Of a stretch of DNA of 64,000 bases, positions 1 through 6,101 are shown piece after piece. The notes under the pieces were generated by a model, which saw nothing but the letters and a program-made list of their open reading frames with translations, was not told where the DNA came from and did not search any database. Location of the stretch: assembly GCA_964512635.1 (NCBI GenBank), contig CAZEJB010000013.1:1-64000 (forward strand), in the 5' to 3' direction. This DNA is from JADZFO01 sp964512635 (GTDB lineage Bacteria; 4484-113; JAFGCY01). Each line of letters starts with the position of its first letter. Position 1 is the stretch's first letter. The translations under genes and the position numbers were made by a program.

Positions 1-1
1 C

Positions 2-370
2 CGTGTGGCCAGCAGCGAGCTGGAGTTCACCTACTTCGGCCAGCAGCAGCGCCAGTCCCTGCGCGGCGATTTCGTCGTCGAATTCACGACGGACAAGGAC
101 AGGATCCTGGCCGGAATTGACCCGATCGTCGAAGCCGCGATGCGCGAAAAGGACATCGCCGCCAACCTCAGCCGCGCGCACGCGCTGATGACCCGCGATG
201 TCGGCACCGCGACGATGATCATCCAGCAGGCGGCGCAGCAGCTTAATGCTGCCGGCAAGACCGAAGATGCAACATTGGTGGGCACGGCGCTGCTGAAGCT
301 GCAGCGCGGGGATGTTCAGGACGCGACGAAGACGCTCTCCGTGGCGGAGTTCGGGCTGGAACGGAAATAG
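2..370 (+). CDS. von Willebrand/VWA-type protein, C-terminal part (partial)
   Basis: The reading frame enters from the left edge and ends at TAG 368-370, leaving 122 residues. The visible part begins with a beta-rich segment (SSELEFTYFGQQQ, then GDFVVEFTTD) and continues as helices rich in Ala, Gln and Leu (MTRDVGTATMIIQQAAQQ). This resembles the C-terminal region that follows the VWA domain in Ca-activated chloride-channel-like proteins. The VWA domain itself is outside the window, so the family call is inference. It lies on the host side of the prophage left end, and the MoxR/DUF58/TgpA-type genes at the right edge would fit such a neighbourhood. Confidence 0.45.
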   Translation, partial: RVASSELEFTYFGQQQRQSLRGDFVVEFTTDKDRILAGIDPIVEAAMREKDIAANLSRAHALMTRDVGTATMIIQQAAQQLNAAGKTEDATLVGTALLKLQRGDVQDATKTLSVAEFGLERK

Positions 371-404
371 GTTTGTAGGGTGCAGGCGTGCATCATATAG
401 GAGC

Positions 405-460
405 GCCGGTCGACAGACCGGCATTCCGGATCGGCGCGGAGCGCCGGTCAAGACGCCGGA
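405..460. repeat. REP-type hairpins upstream of the RAYT gene
   Basis: A perfect 7-bp stem with a 4-nt loop, GCCGGTC-GACA-GACCGGC, lies at 405-422. A second, imperfect copy (GCGCCGGTCAAGACGCCGGA) lies at 441-460. They are in the opposite orientation to the three copies that follow the transposase gene, so the gene is bracketed by inverted REP units. Confidence 0.75.
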
Positions 461-530
461 CTCCTGTCTTTCCATACTGATCAGCTACATCCGTACGAGT
501 CTGCTAGACTTTGGATCTTGAGGTTGTCAG

Positions 531-1145
531 ATGGCTGAGCATCTAGGCTTCTACAATCGTGGTTATCTGCCGCACTTCGATGGCGCGAACCATGTGCAAA
601 TGATCACCTTTCGACTGGCAGACAGCCTTCCCAAGTCCGTCTTGCAGAGACTGCATGACGAGGCTGCAATGCTTCCAGAATCTGAAAGGAGGCGCTATTT
701 CAATAGGGAGGTAGAGACGCTTCTTGACGCAGGATACGGGGCCTGTTGGCTGCGGGACAATCGAATCGCCAGTATCGTCCTGGAGTCACTGGAACACTTC
801 AATGGCGAGCGCTATGTCCTGCTGGCCTACGTGATCATGCCCAACCATGTCCACTGCATAATTCAGCAGCTCCCCGGGTTTACACTGGCTCAGATACTTA
901 AGACCTGGAAGAGTTTCAGCGCACGAAAGGCGAATGAAGTGCTTGGCCGGAGCGGTGTGTTCTGGCAACGCGACTACTTTGACACTCTTATCAGCGATGA
1001 ACAGCACCTCTGCAACGCAGCAGCCTATATCCATTACAACCCCGTGAAAGCGGGACTGGTGAACTCGATGAAAGACTGGCGGTACAGCAGCTACCGGAAG
1101 ATACATCGCATAGATGAAAGCCGGTCTATCGACCGGCGCTCCTGA
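531..1145 (+). CDS. REP-associated tyrosine transposase (RAYT, Y1_Tnp/HUH family)
   Basis: This 204-aa single-domain HUH nuclease has the typical RAYT N-terminus (YNRGYLPHFDGANHVQMITF), the HUH motif in YVIMPNHVHCII near residues 101-112, and the C-terminal HYNPVKAGLV segment with an upstream Tyr-containing helix. RAYTs cut and rejoin single-stranded REP hairpins in REP formation and are usually single-copy and domesticated. The evidence is strengthened by REP hairpins on both sides. The last residues (SRSIDRRS) and the stop codon are encoded by the first downstream REP copy, so gene and repeat have fused. It is a host gene, outside the prophage. Confidence 0.93.
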   Translation: MAEHLGFYNRGYLPHFDGANHVQMITFRLADSLPKSVLQRLHDEAAMLPESERRRYFNREVETLLDAGYGACWLRDNRIASIVLESLEHFNGERYVLLAYVIMPNHVHCIIQQLPGFTLAQILKTWKSFSARKANEVLGRSGVFWQRDYFDTLISDEQHLCNAAAYIHYNPVKAGLVNSMKDWRYSSYRKIHRIDESRSIDRRS

Positions 1146-1205
1146 GAGAATGCCGGTCTATCGACCGGCGCTCCTGAGAGATTGCCGGTCTGTCGACCGG
1201 CGCTC
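1120..1205 (+). repeat. Three tandem REP units downstream of RAYT
   Basis: The hairpin GCCGGTC-TATC-GACCGGC occurs at 1120-1137 and 1152-1169. A TGTC-loop copy lies at 1184-1201. The period is exactly 32 bp, with GCGCTCCTGAGAG as the conserved tail. The first copy is inside the transposase coding sequence. The unit is the reverse complement of the one at 405-422. Confidence 0.9.
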
Positions 1206-1237
1206 CGTCGCTGCACTCTGCACGCTGCTCGTCTCGT

Positions 1238-1336
1238 CTACTCCTCCCCGCCCTCGAACAAGCCTTCGCCCTCGCCTGGCACCAGGAAGGCCTTGACTGC
1301 CTTCAGCTTTTCGTCCAGCTTACTCGGATCAGATTT
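1238..1336 (-). pseudogene. Orphaned 3' end of the host DNA polymerase B gene
   Basis: Read on the minus strand, this segment ends at TAG 1238-1240 and encodes KLDEKLKAVKAFLVPGEG followed by EGLFEGGEE. It aligns with the C-terminus of the polymerase at the other end of the prophage (KLADTYRKVQSFLQPEAD, then QDGLFESGTE): about 12 of 27 positions are identical with one gap. There is no start codon or upstream domain. I infer that it is the original chromosomal 3' end, cut off by prophage insertion, while the phage end now completes the gene at 53645. It marks the left prophage boundary to within a few tens of bases. Confidence 0.8.
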
Positions 1337-1380
1337 ACACAAAGAAGGTCTGCTGAGTACTCTGGCTCAAGGAGCGAGCC

Positions 1381-1587
1381 ATGAACAAGCTGAACTGGAT
1401 TCCTTTTGTCCTCGGGCTTCTGCTGGGCGCGGTGGCCGCCGCGTTCGTAGGGTCGGCGCTGATGCAGCGTGAGCGGCGTGAGCACGCCGCGGCGATCCGC
1501 GACCTGCTGGACTGCGCAGTCACGACGGGATGGGCCCAGGCGCCTGGGCCGAACGGCGACATGGTCTGGTTGCCACTGAGCGAGTGA
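1381..1587 (+). CDS. Small single-TM protein
   Basis: This 68-residue protein has one N-terminal membrane segment (WIPFVLGLLLGAVAAAFVG, residues 5-23), then a basic stretch (MQRERREH) and a short soluble tail. The start is supported by AAGGAG 8 bases before the ATG. It is the first gene inside the left prophage end and starts a rightward group with the two following genes. I do not recognise a family. The positive-inside rule suggests a cytoplasmic C-terminus. Confidence 0.6.
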   Translation: MNKLNWIPFVLGLLLGAVAAAFVGSALMQRERREHAAAIRDLLDCAVTTGWAQAPGPNGDMVWLPLSE

Positions 1588-1627
1588 TGGGTGGTAGCAT
1601 TCCTCACCACACAATTTGGGGGATGTT

Positions 1628-2110
1628 ATGCGAACTCGTGTCCTCGTAGCAATTTTGGCCGGATTCTACGGCCTAGTCTTGTTCGGTGCTTTCTGGGTAT
1701 GTTCGGATCGTGCCCAGGCGCACTCCGGAGGAACCGACTCGAACGGCGGTCATTACAACCGCAAGACTGGCCAGTACCACTACCACGGAGGTACGAAGAA
1801 CAAGAGCCGCGACGTTGACGCAGATTACGACTACACACCGCCAGCGAAGCCGAAAAGCAGCGTCTATCGCGGGACCGCGGGCGGTAAACAGGTGGTGAGG
1901 TGCTCGTCGAGCCAGGGAGAGGATTCGGGCGTCTTCGAACTGACGGCCAGCGCCCCAGCGCACGACGGCAGCCGGACCTACAAAGCCGTCTACAAAGCGG
2001 AAGGCGCGGATACCGCCTGCGCGGTGAACTACGACTTGACCCGCGAGGAGCTGATTGAGTGCCTCGAGGCGATGTGCGCGATGCTCGAAGAGTTGAAGGC
2101 GGAAGAATGA
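1628..2110 (+). CDS. Exported YHYH-motif protein
   Basis: This is a 160-aa protein with a signal peptide (hydrophobic residues about 5-22, cleavage near RAQA-HSGG). The mature start HSGGTDSNGGHYNRKTGQYH is the short His-rich YHYH motif seen at the mature N-terminus of many small exported bacterial proteins of unknown function. A second region (residues about 75-140) contains two Cys and may be a small beta domain. I chose the ATG at 1628, preceded by GGGGGA, over an in-frame TTG 12 bases upstream. It overlaps the next gene (ATGA). Confidence 0.7.
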   Translation: MRTRVLVAILAGFYGLVLFGAFWVCSDRAQAHSGGTDSNGGHYNRKTGQYHYHGGTKNKSRDVDADYDYTPPAKPKSSVYRGTAGGKQVVRCSSSQGEDSGVFELTASAPAHDGSRTYKAVYKAEGADTACAVNYDLTREELIECLEAMCAMLEELKAEE

Positions 2111-2763
2111 GCACTATGAGGTGCCCTGACTGCGGAAACGTAAACCCGGGAGACGCCGGGGCTTGCTTAGCATGCGGCTACAAACTTGGCTTCGATGCGA
2201 GTGCGCCAGTGCGCTACGAAGAGCCCGAAGCGCCGCCCGCGCCCGCACCTTTGGTCCGAATGATCCCTGAAGGCTGGCGCGACGCGCTGAATCCTGACGG
2301 CTCGCCTATTCCATGTCCTCACTGTGGACGGCTGCTGCTCTCCTCGCTGGAGAGCTTGGGGGTGAAATGCGAGAGCTGTGATTACCGCCTGCAGGTATTC
2401 AAGGGCACGTTGCGCAGCAAGGGCTCGCGAAGCCTTCAGCGGGCTACCCAGGGCCACCCAGGTGTTCGTGAGTACACGCTGCGGCTGCAACTAGATGACG
2501 GCAGCGAGCGTATCTTCGAGTTTATTGACCATCGCGACCAGGACATGCACTTGCGCAACGGCGACGAGCTCCGGCTGACGATGACCGCGGGCCGAGTTTC
2601 GCGCGTTGAACACCTGAAGCTGGGGGAGATATTTGAGATCGAAGACGCGCCCAAGCCTGTTGCTGTCGCACCGGACAACACCTGCATGGTCGTTTTCTCG
2701 GTGGTAATCGCTATCGCCCTGGTCCTTTGGCTGTTCGTTTCTTGCTTGATGTCGGGCGTCTAA
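2107..2763 (+). CDS. Zinc-ribbon protein with C-terminal membrane anchor
   Basis: This 218-aa protein starts with a zinc ribbon (CPDCGNVNPGDAGACLACGY, Cys at residues 6, 9, 21, 24). A second four-Cys ribbon (CPHCGRLL, later CESCDY) follows at about residues 75-102. A beta-rich domain comes next (YTLRLQLDDGSERIFEF), and the protein ends in one TM helix (VVFSVVIAIALVLWLFVSCLM). The ATG overlaps the preceding stop (ATGA), showing translational coupling. Function is unknown; the tail anchor predicts a cytoplasmic membrane protein facing the cytoplasm. Confidence 0.65.
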   Translation: MSTMRCPDCGNVNPGDAGACLACGYKLGFDASAPVRYEEPEAPPAPAPLVRMIPEGWRDALNPDGSPIPCPHCGRLLLSSLESLGVKCESCDYRLQVFKGTLRSKGSRSLQRATQGHPGVREYTLRLQLDDGSERIFEFIDHRDQDMHLRNGDELRLTMTAGRVSRVEHLKLGEIFEIEDAPKPVAVAPDNTCMVVFSVVIAIALVLWLFVSCLMSGV

Positions 2764-2777
2764 TCGGCCAGGAAGTG

Positions 2778-3032
2778 CTACTCAGCCGGCGTGTCCTTTG
2801 CGTTCTTTCGCGGGCGGCCGCCGGCGCCGCGATTCGGCAGTCCCTCCCGGGCCAGACGCTCTATGTCGGACGGGCTGAACATTCGAACCCTGACTGTGAT
2901 CTCATGCTCCTCGAAAGGAATATCTCCGCGGTCGGCCAGCTGCTGCAGCTGCTGTCGCTTCACTGCGCGGCCGGTGAGTTGCTCGAAAAGCTCGGCAGCG
3001 GCCTTCGGGGTGAGGGTGTAATCCTTGGTCAT
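2778..3032 (-). CDS. Small helix-turn-helix protein, possible phage regulator
   Basis: The 84-aa protein is rich in helices, with a probable HTH (LTPKAAAELFEQLTG, then VKRQQLQQLADRGDIPF), a short beta-strand (HEITVRVRMFSPSDIERLAR) and a basic tail (GGRPRKNAK). The layout resembles MerR/excisionase-type winged HTH proteins in which the wing precedes a terminal helix. GGGAG lies 6 bases before ATG. It is the last gene of the leftward group controlled by the CTTGCGCGCAAG promoters and is a candidate for the protein that binds that palindrome; this is inference. Confidence 0.55.
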   Translation of the reverse strand: MTKDYTLTPKAAAELFEQLTGRAVKRQQLQQLADRGDIPFEEHEITVRVRMFSPSDIERLAREGLPNRGAGGRPRKNAKDTPAE

Positions 3033-3093
3033 ATCGGCTCCCGGATTGTAGCGGAAAGAGGGCCGGGCGCACTGCCCGGCCGTAGTGTCGTGT

Positions 3094-3366
3094 TTACATC
3101 TGCACCGGAGGTTCCTGCTCGATTATCCGGGCCAGCACCGAGGAGATCTGCTCGTCCGTCTTCGCGGCTGCGTTGAGGAGATCAAGGACTCGGCCCCAAC
3201 GAGCCAGCTCAGCCCTCGCGTAAACACGACCTTCGCCGTCGCCTGATTCCAATAGAAGAATGAGCAGGCCTGCGGCCCCTTCGTTCGTGGGCGTGATGTC
3301 AATTGTCCAGGGACCCGGCGTGTGCCGGGCCTCCTGGGTGGTGGCCTGCGCCTGCAGGTCGTTGGT
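3094..3366 (-). CDS. Small phage protein (HTPGPW type) without a normal start codon
   Basis: The frame downstream of TAG 3367-3369 is open to TAA 3094-3096 and encodes a protein-like sequence: an N-terminal ARHTPGPWTIDITP segment, a hydrophobic strand (AAGLLILLLE), a helix (ARAELARWGRVLDLLNAA) and ISSVLARIIEQEP. ARHTPGPW is a motif I know from small phage proteins of unknown function, normally close to the N-terminus. There is no ATG or GTG; only CTG 3357 or a later TTG in mid-domain. AAAGGAG sits at the right distance to initiate at or near the TAG itself. Options are amber read-through from the upstream gene, a non-standard start, or a damaged start. Confidence 0.5.
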   Translation of the reverse strand, partial: TNDLQAQATTQEARHTPGPWTIDITPTNEGAAGLLILLLESGDGEGRVYARAELARWGRVLDLLNAAAKTDEQISSVLARIIEQEPPVQM

Positions 3367-3573
3367 CTAGGCCGTCTCCTTTGCGGTGACGGGAGCCAGG
3401 CCTCGCTCGGCGAAGGCCTTGCGGCAGCGCTCCATCCGCTCGAGCAGGAAGCTCGCGTCGGCCGTGTGGCAGCCGTCAAACTCGGCAAGCTGCTCGAGGA
3501 TGGTCTGGGCCTCTTTGGCGACACTGGCGACGGTCTCGGCGAGGTAGTTGTCGGGGGCGTCGATGAATTCCAT
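3367..3573 (-). CDS. Small acidic helical phage protein
   Basis: The 68-aa protein (MEFIDAPDNYLAETVASV...) is mainly helical and ends PVTAKETA. The ATG at 3573 follows TAACGGAGATGACGAA. An in-frame GTG at 3624 would add a basic 17-residue N-terminus (MKRKPRARAGQRNG...) and lies only 6 bases past a -10 box, so a leaderless start is also possible. The stop is an amber codon in frame with the following open frame. No family recognised. Confidence 0.55.
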   Translation of the reverse strand: MEFIDAPDNYLAETVASVAKEAQTILEQLAEFDGCHTADASFLLERMERCRKAFAERGLAPVTAKETA

Positions 3574-3584
3574 TTCGTCATCTC

Positions 3585-3660
3585 CGTTACGCTGCCCGGC
3601 TCTCGCTCGGGGCTTACGCTTCACAAACAGAGAATACCATTAAAACCCCTTGCGCGCAAG
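3585..3660 (-). promoter_or_regulatory. Promoter with palindromic operator over -35 and repeated leader (copy A)
   Basis: On the minus strand: the 12-bp palindrome CTTGCGCGCAAG (3649-3660) contains a -35 TTGCGC, followed after 17 bp by -10 TATTCT (3636-3631). The transcript should start at or next to GTG 3624. The following leader, GTGAAGCGTAAGCCCCGAGC to AACGGAG, is nearly identical to the one at 4121-4160. Overlap of palindrome and -35 suggests repression by occlusion. Confidence 0.65.
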
Positions 3661-3728
3661 TAGTTATGTGAAAATTGGCCATGAATTTCCGGCGGCCCAG
3701 CATGGTGCCAGGCCGCCGGCTGTGGCCC

Positions 3729-4112
3729 TTAGATTCGAACCCAGAATCCGTCTGTGCTCCTAAGCACGAGCCCTCGGTTGAGCATCCATTCCAGTGCGAG
3801 GCTGATCATGTTCAGGTCGAGGCCGCTGCGGTCGGCCATCTGTAGCTTGTTCGAATAGCCGCTGGGGTTGTCATCCCAGCGGCCGAAGAGAGTCTCAGGG
3901 CCGATCTTGCCGGCTCTGTCTGCAATCTCGTGCCAGCTATCGAAACTGTCACGCGGGATGTAGCCTGCGCTGCAGTAGTAACCGTTGGCCACTCCGGCGC
4001 CTGGCAGCATGCTCGCCATTGAGCTGGTGCCGTCGGCGTTATCACGCCAGCATAGCCCGATGCGAACCAGGTTCTCGATTTCATCCTGGCTAAGGGTCAG
4101 TTCTTTGGACAT
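3729..4112 (-). CDS. Hypothetical phage protein
   Basis: This is a 127-aa acidic protein (MSKELTLSQDEIENLVRIGL...). A helical N-terminus is followed by aromatic, Gly-rich loops (GVANGYYCSAGYIPRDSFDSW) and a helical end (LDLNMISLALEWMLNRGLVL, then FWVRI). ATG 4112 has the ribosome site AACGGAGG 5 bases upstream. The in-frame GTG at 4160 would add MKRKPRAHAGQRNGGL, closely matching the extension possible on the gene at 3367. No family recognised. The downstream 3574-3728 region contains promoter copy A. Confidence 0.55.
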   Translation of the reverse strand: MSKELTLSQDEIENLVRIGLCWRDNADGTSSMASMLPGAGVANGYYCSAGYIPRDSFDSWHEIADRAGKIGPETLFGRWDDNPSGYSNKLQMADRSGLDLNMISLALEWMLNRGLVLRSTDGFWVRI

Positions 4113-4120
4113 GAGTCCTC

Positions 4121-4196
4121 CGTTACGCTGCCCGGCATGCGCTCGGGGCTTACGCTTCACGACTCAAGAATAGCACAAATACCACTTGCGCGCAAG
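4121..4196 (-). promoter_or_regulatory. Promoter with palindromic operator over -35 and repeated leader (copy B)
   Basis: On the minus strand: palindrome CTTGCGCGCAAG at 4185-4196, -35 TTGCGC (4195-4190), 17-bp spacer, -10 TATTCT (4172-4167), and GTG 4160 six bases later. The leader is about 90% identical to copy A and ends in the gene's ribosome site AACGGAGG. The two copies look like a duplication of promoter plus leader. Confidence 0.65.
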
Positions 4197-4221
4197 CGGT
4201 TTTAGATAAATCAACAACTAA

Positions 4222-4288
4222 TTGCGCGCAACGAATTTTCTCGATTTTCTGAGAACTACTTGCGCAAACCGCGTTAACGCGGTATACT
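4222..4288 (+). promoter_or_regulatory. Rightward promoter with three operator-like palindromes
   Basis: -35 TTGCGC (4260-4265), 17-bp spacer and -10 TATACT (4283-4288) face the two-gene cassette at 4384. The spacer is filled by the perfect palindrome CCGCGTTAACGCGG (4269-4282). TTGCGCAA overlaps the -35 (4260-4267), and a full TTGCGCGCAA site lies at 4222-4231. Together with the site at 4185 this is a divergent operator region. Confidence 0.7.
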
Positions 4289-4336
4289 CTTCTTACGCCG
4301 CAGGGCGGGCACTTTTAAAACTGGAAGGAGCAGTAA

Positions 4337-4360
4337 GGGCAAGCCCTGAGGCGATACCCT
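4337..4360 (+). repeat. Left inverted repeat of the two-gene cassette
   Basis: The sequence GGCAAGC, CC, TGAGGCGATACCCT is the reverse complement of 5381-5402 except for a 2-bp insertion. It falls in the 5' untranslated region of the gene at 4384, so in the mRNA it can pair with the copy after the second gene. Confidence 0.75.
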
Positions 4361-4383
4361 AAATCAACCATGAGGTGCAAATC

Positions 4384-4689
4384 ATGGTAAGCGTAAGGCT
4401 CTTTATCTCCTCCGTCGACAAGGACGGAGACGTGGTCCACCCGGTCGAGGTGGGAGTCCTCCTGACCCTGTTGCTAAACAGGACGAAGCTGGTCTCGATC
4501 ATGACCGGCGAGCTCTTTATCAGAGACAAGAACGGTGAGCCCCACCAAGGCAGATCCCTCGAAGTCCTGATCCTCGTAGAAGAGGACGAGCTCGAAGCCC
4601 TAGTGGAGAGGATCCACGAAGAGATGAGCGGGCCGATGTTCCAAGAGTTCGTCTACATGGAAGTGGACGGCAAGCCAAGCATCCGCTAG
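4384..4689 (+). CDS. Hypothetical acidic protein, cassette gene 1
   Basis: The 101-aa protein (MVSVRLFISSVDKDGDVVHP...) is predicted alpha/beta: strands VSVRLFISS and GELFIRDKNGE, then a strand (SLEVLILVEEDE) and a helix (LEALVERIHEEM). It is acidic and has no Cys. ATG 4384 is preceded by GAGG at a good distance; GTG 4375 is an alternative. A 6-codon frame starting at ATG 4370 ends inside the start of this gene and could couple initiation. It is transcribed from the palindromic promoter at 4260. No family recognised. Confidence 0.6.
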   Translation: MVSVRLFISSVDKDGDVVHPVEVGVLLTLLLNRTKLVSIMTGELFIRDKNGEPHQGRSLEVLILVEEDELEALVERIHEEMSGPMFQEFVYMEVDGKPSIR

Positions 4690-4743
4690 ATGCCCGACAG
4701 GCCCACGGAGGGGCCGCTCCTTCCACCTTCTAAGGAGAGAAGT

Positions 4744-5370
4744 ATGGGGAAACAACAGTCGTACGAGAAGCGTGTCCTGGACCGCTGCAAGCTCAGGGCA
4801 GCCCTGCAGAAGGACGGTTCCTGGACCTGGGAGCTCGATATCCTGGGCTACCGCGGTGCAACCAGCCGCACACTGCAGCTGCCGGCAGGCTTGCTACAAG
4901 AGCGCGACGTCACGGAGCAAACGCTCGCAGCCGGTCTGCCGGCGGGCGAAGGCGGGCTGCGGCTCGAGAAGGCGATACGCGCCATCGTGTCCATCGCAGT
5001 CCGTCCGAGCGACTACGGCATCAGCCAGGCGCAGCTGGACGAGGCTCGTGCCAAGGGCGCGGCCGCGGTGGTGAACCTGATCAGCCCGGGGCGGACCTAT
5101 GCTCGCGGCCGCGTCGAGCTCTCGTACATTGACATCGTCCAGCTGGCCACGATGGTTATGTTCAACGCCGATCAGGCGCCGAGCCAGGCTCGGCTGCCAG
5201 AGGCGCTGGTACTGGCTGCGGCTGCGGCCGGCGGGTCGACTGAGGCGCTGCAGCTTCGTGTCTCGGGCGCGCTCCTGGACCGGATCAAGGCGGACGCCCA
5301 GGCTACCAACACTAGCCCGGGGCTGGCCGCCAAGCGCGCGCTTGAGCAGCACTACGGGGTTTCAGGTTAG
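4744..5370 (+). CDS. Hypothetical protein, cassette gene 2
   Basis: The 208-aa protein has a beta-rich N-terminal part (WTWELDILGYRGATSRTLQL), an Ala-rich middle (residues about 85-150), and a helical C-terminus (LQLRVSGALLDRIKADAQAT, then AAKRALEQHYG). The end, with an apparent strand-helix-helix arrangement, could be a ribbon-helix-helix-like DNA-binding unit; that is inference. ATG 4744 has AAGGAGA 6 bases upstream. It is the second gene of the cassette, 54 bp after the first. I recognise no family. Confidence 0.6.
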   Translation: MGKQQSYEKRVLDRCKLRAALQKDGSWTWELDILGYRGATSRTLQLPAGLLQERDVTEQTLAAGLPAGEGGLRLEKAIRAIVSIAVRPSDYGISQAQLDEARAKGAAAVVNLISPGRTYARGRVELSYIDIVQLATMVMFNADQAPSQARLPEALVLAAAAAGGSTEALQLRVSGALLDRIKADAQATNTSPGLAAKRALEQHYGVSG

Positions 5371-5380
5371 AATCTAAACG

Positions 5381-5404
5381 AGGGTATCGCCTCAGCTTGC
5401 CTGT
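5381..5404 (-). repeat. Right inverted repeat of the two-gene cassette
   Basis: AGGGTATCGCCTCAG followed by CTTGCC lies 11 bp after the stop of the second gene and mirrors 4337-4360. Confidence 0.75.
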
Positions 5405-5448
5405 GCAAGCATCGGCCCCCGGGGGTTGCACCCTCCGGGGGTTTGCAC
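5403..5448 (+). terminator. Strong compound hairpin, probable terminator
   Basis: Outer stem GTGCAA/TTGCAC encloses CCCCCGG/CCGGGGG and inner GGG-TTGCA-CCC with a single T bulge (5416-5441). It closes the rightward cassette, with the following gene only 20 bp away. The T tract is short (TTTG), so termination is likely but not certain. Confidence 0.55.
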
Positions 5449-5468
5449 AATTAGTTTGGGAGAAGCAA

Positions 5469-6098
5469 ATGAGCTACATTGCTCCAAGTTATGGCGCTAG
5501 ATCCTTTACCTGCCCCTGGTGCGGAATCTGTTCTTCTCAAGAATGGTATCAGGTAGTGCTGCAGAGAGGCTCCGTTCACACCACACACATGAGTTTGTGG
5601 TACTCGAAGTGCATGTATCACGATTGTGGAAGGAGCTGTCTTTGGGAAGATGAATGCCTCATTTTCCCATTAGGAACTGCGGCGCCCTTGGCAAACCGGG
5701 ACCTACCAGAGGCAATCTCTGCAGAGTTCAACGAGGCTAGGGCCATAGCTGACATTTCTCCTCGCGGTGCTGCGGCATTGTTGAGGCTGTGCATTCAGAT
5801 GCTCTGTAAAGAACTCGGCGAGCCAGGCAAACACCTAAACACAGACATAAAGTCGCTTGTAGCGAAGGGCCTGCCTGTGCAGATTCAGCAGGCTCTAGAC
5901 ACGGTCAGAGTCATAGGTAACTTCGCTGTCCATCCTGGGGAGCTGGACGTTCGAGATGATCGAGCAACAGTTTACGCACTGTTCGAGTTGGTGAACATGA
6001 TCGCCGAGAGAATGATCTCCGAACCGAAACGAGTGGCAGCGCTTTACGCAAAGTTGCCCGAAACACAACTTATCCAGATTGATTCCAGAGATGGTTGA
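5469..6098 (+). CDS. DUF4145 domain protein with N-terminal zinc-binding region
   Basis: The 209-aa protein begins with Cys pairs (CPWCGICSSQEW, residues 14-25) and more Cys (SKCMYHDCGRSC), suggesting a zinc site. The C-terminal half carries the DUF4145 signature: helix ARAIADISPRGAAALLRLCI, then LCKELGEPGKHL, IQQALDTVRVIGNFAVHPGE and a terminal helix. DUF4145 proteins often accompany restriction or defence genes, but their biochemical role is poorly known. ATG 5469 is preceded by GGGAGAAG. It converges with the Panacea gene, 3 bp away. Base composition here is visibly less GC-rich than in the structural genes, which fits recent acquisition. Confidence 0.75.
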   Translation: MSYIAPSYGARSFTCPWCGICSSQEWYQVVLQRGSVHTTHMSLWYSKCMYHDCGRSCLWEDECLIFPLGTAAPLANRDLPEAISAEFNEARAIADISPRGAAALLRLCIQMLCKELGEPGKHLNTDIKSLVAKGLPVQIQQALDTVRVIGNFAVHPGELDVRDDRATVYALFELVNMIAERMISEPKRVAALYAKLPETQLIQIDSRDG

Positions 6099-6101
6099 AA
6101 A

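Noticed and set aside
1303..1614. Minus-strand frame across the left prophage junction as a real gene
   Set aside because: It joins phage and host DNA in a different frame from the polymerase fragment, lacks a ribosome site and has no domain.
3123..3581. Minus-strand frame of 152 codons overlapping the 68-aa gene
   Set aside because: Its Pro/Ser/Arg-rich translation looks like a frame-shifted reading of the two better frames in the same region.
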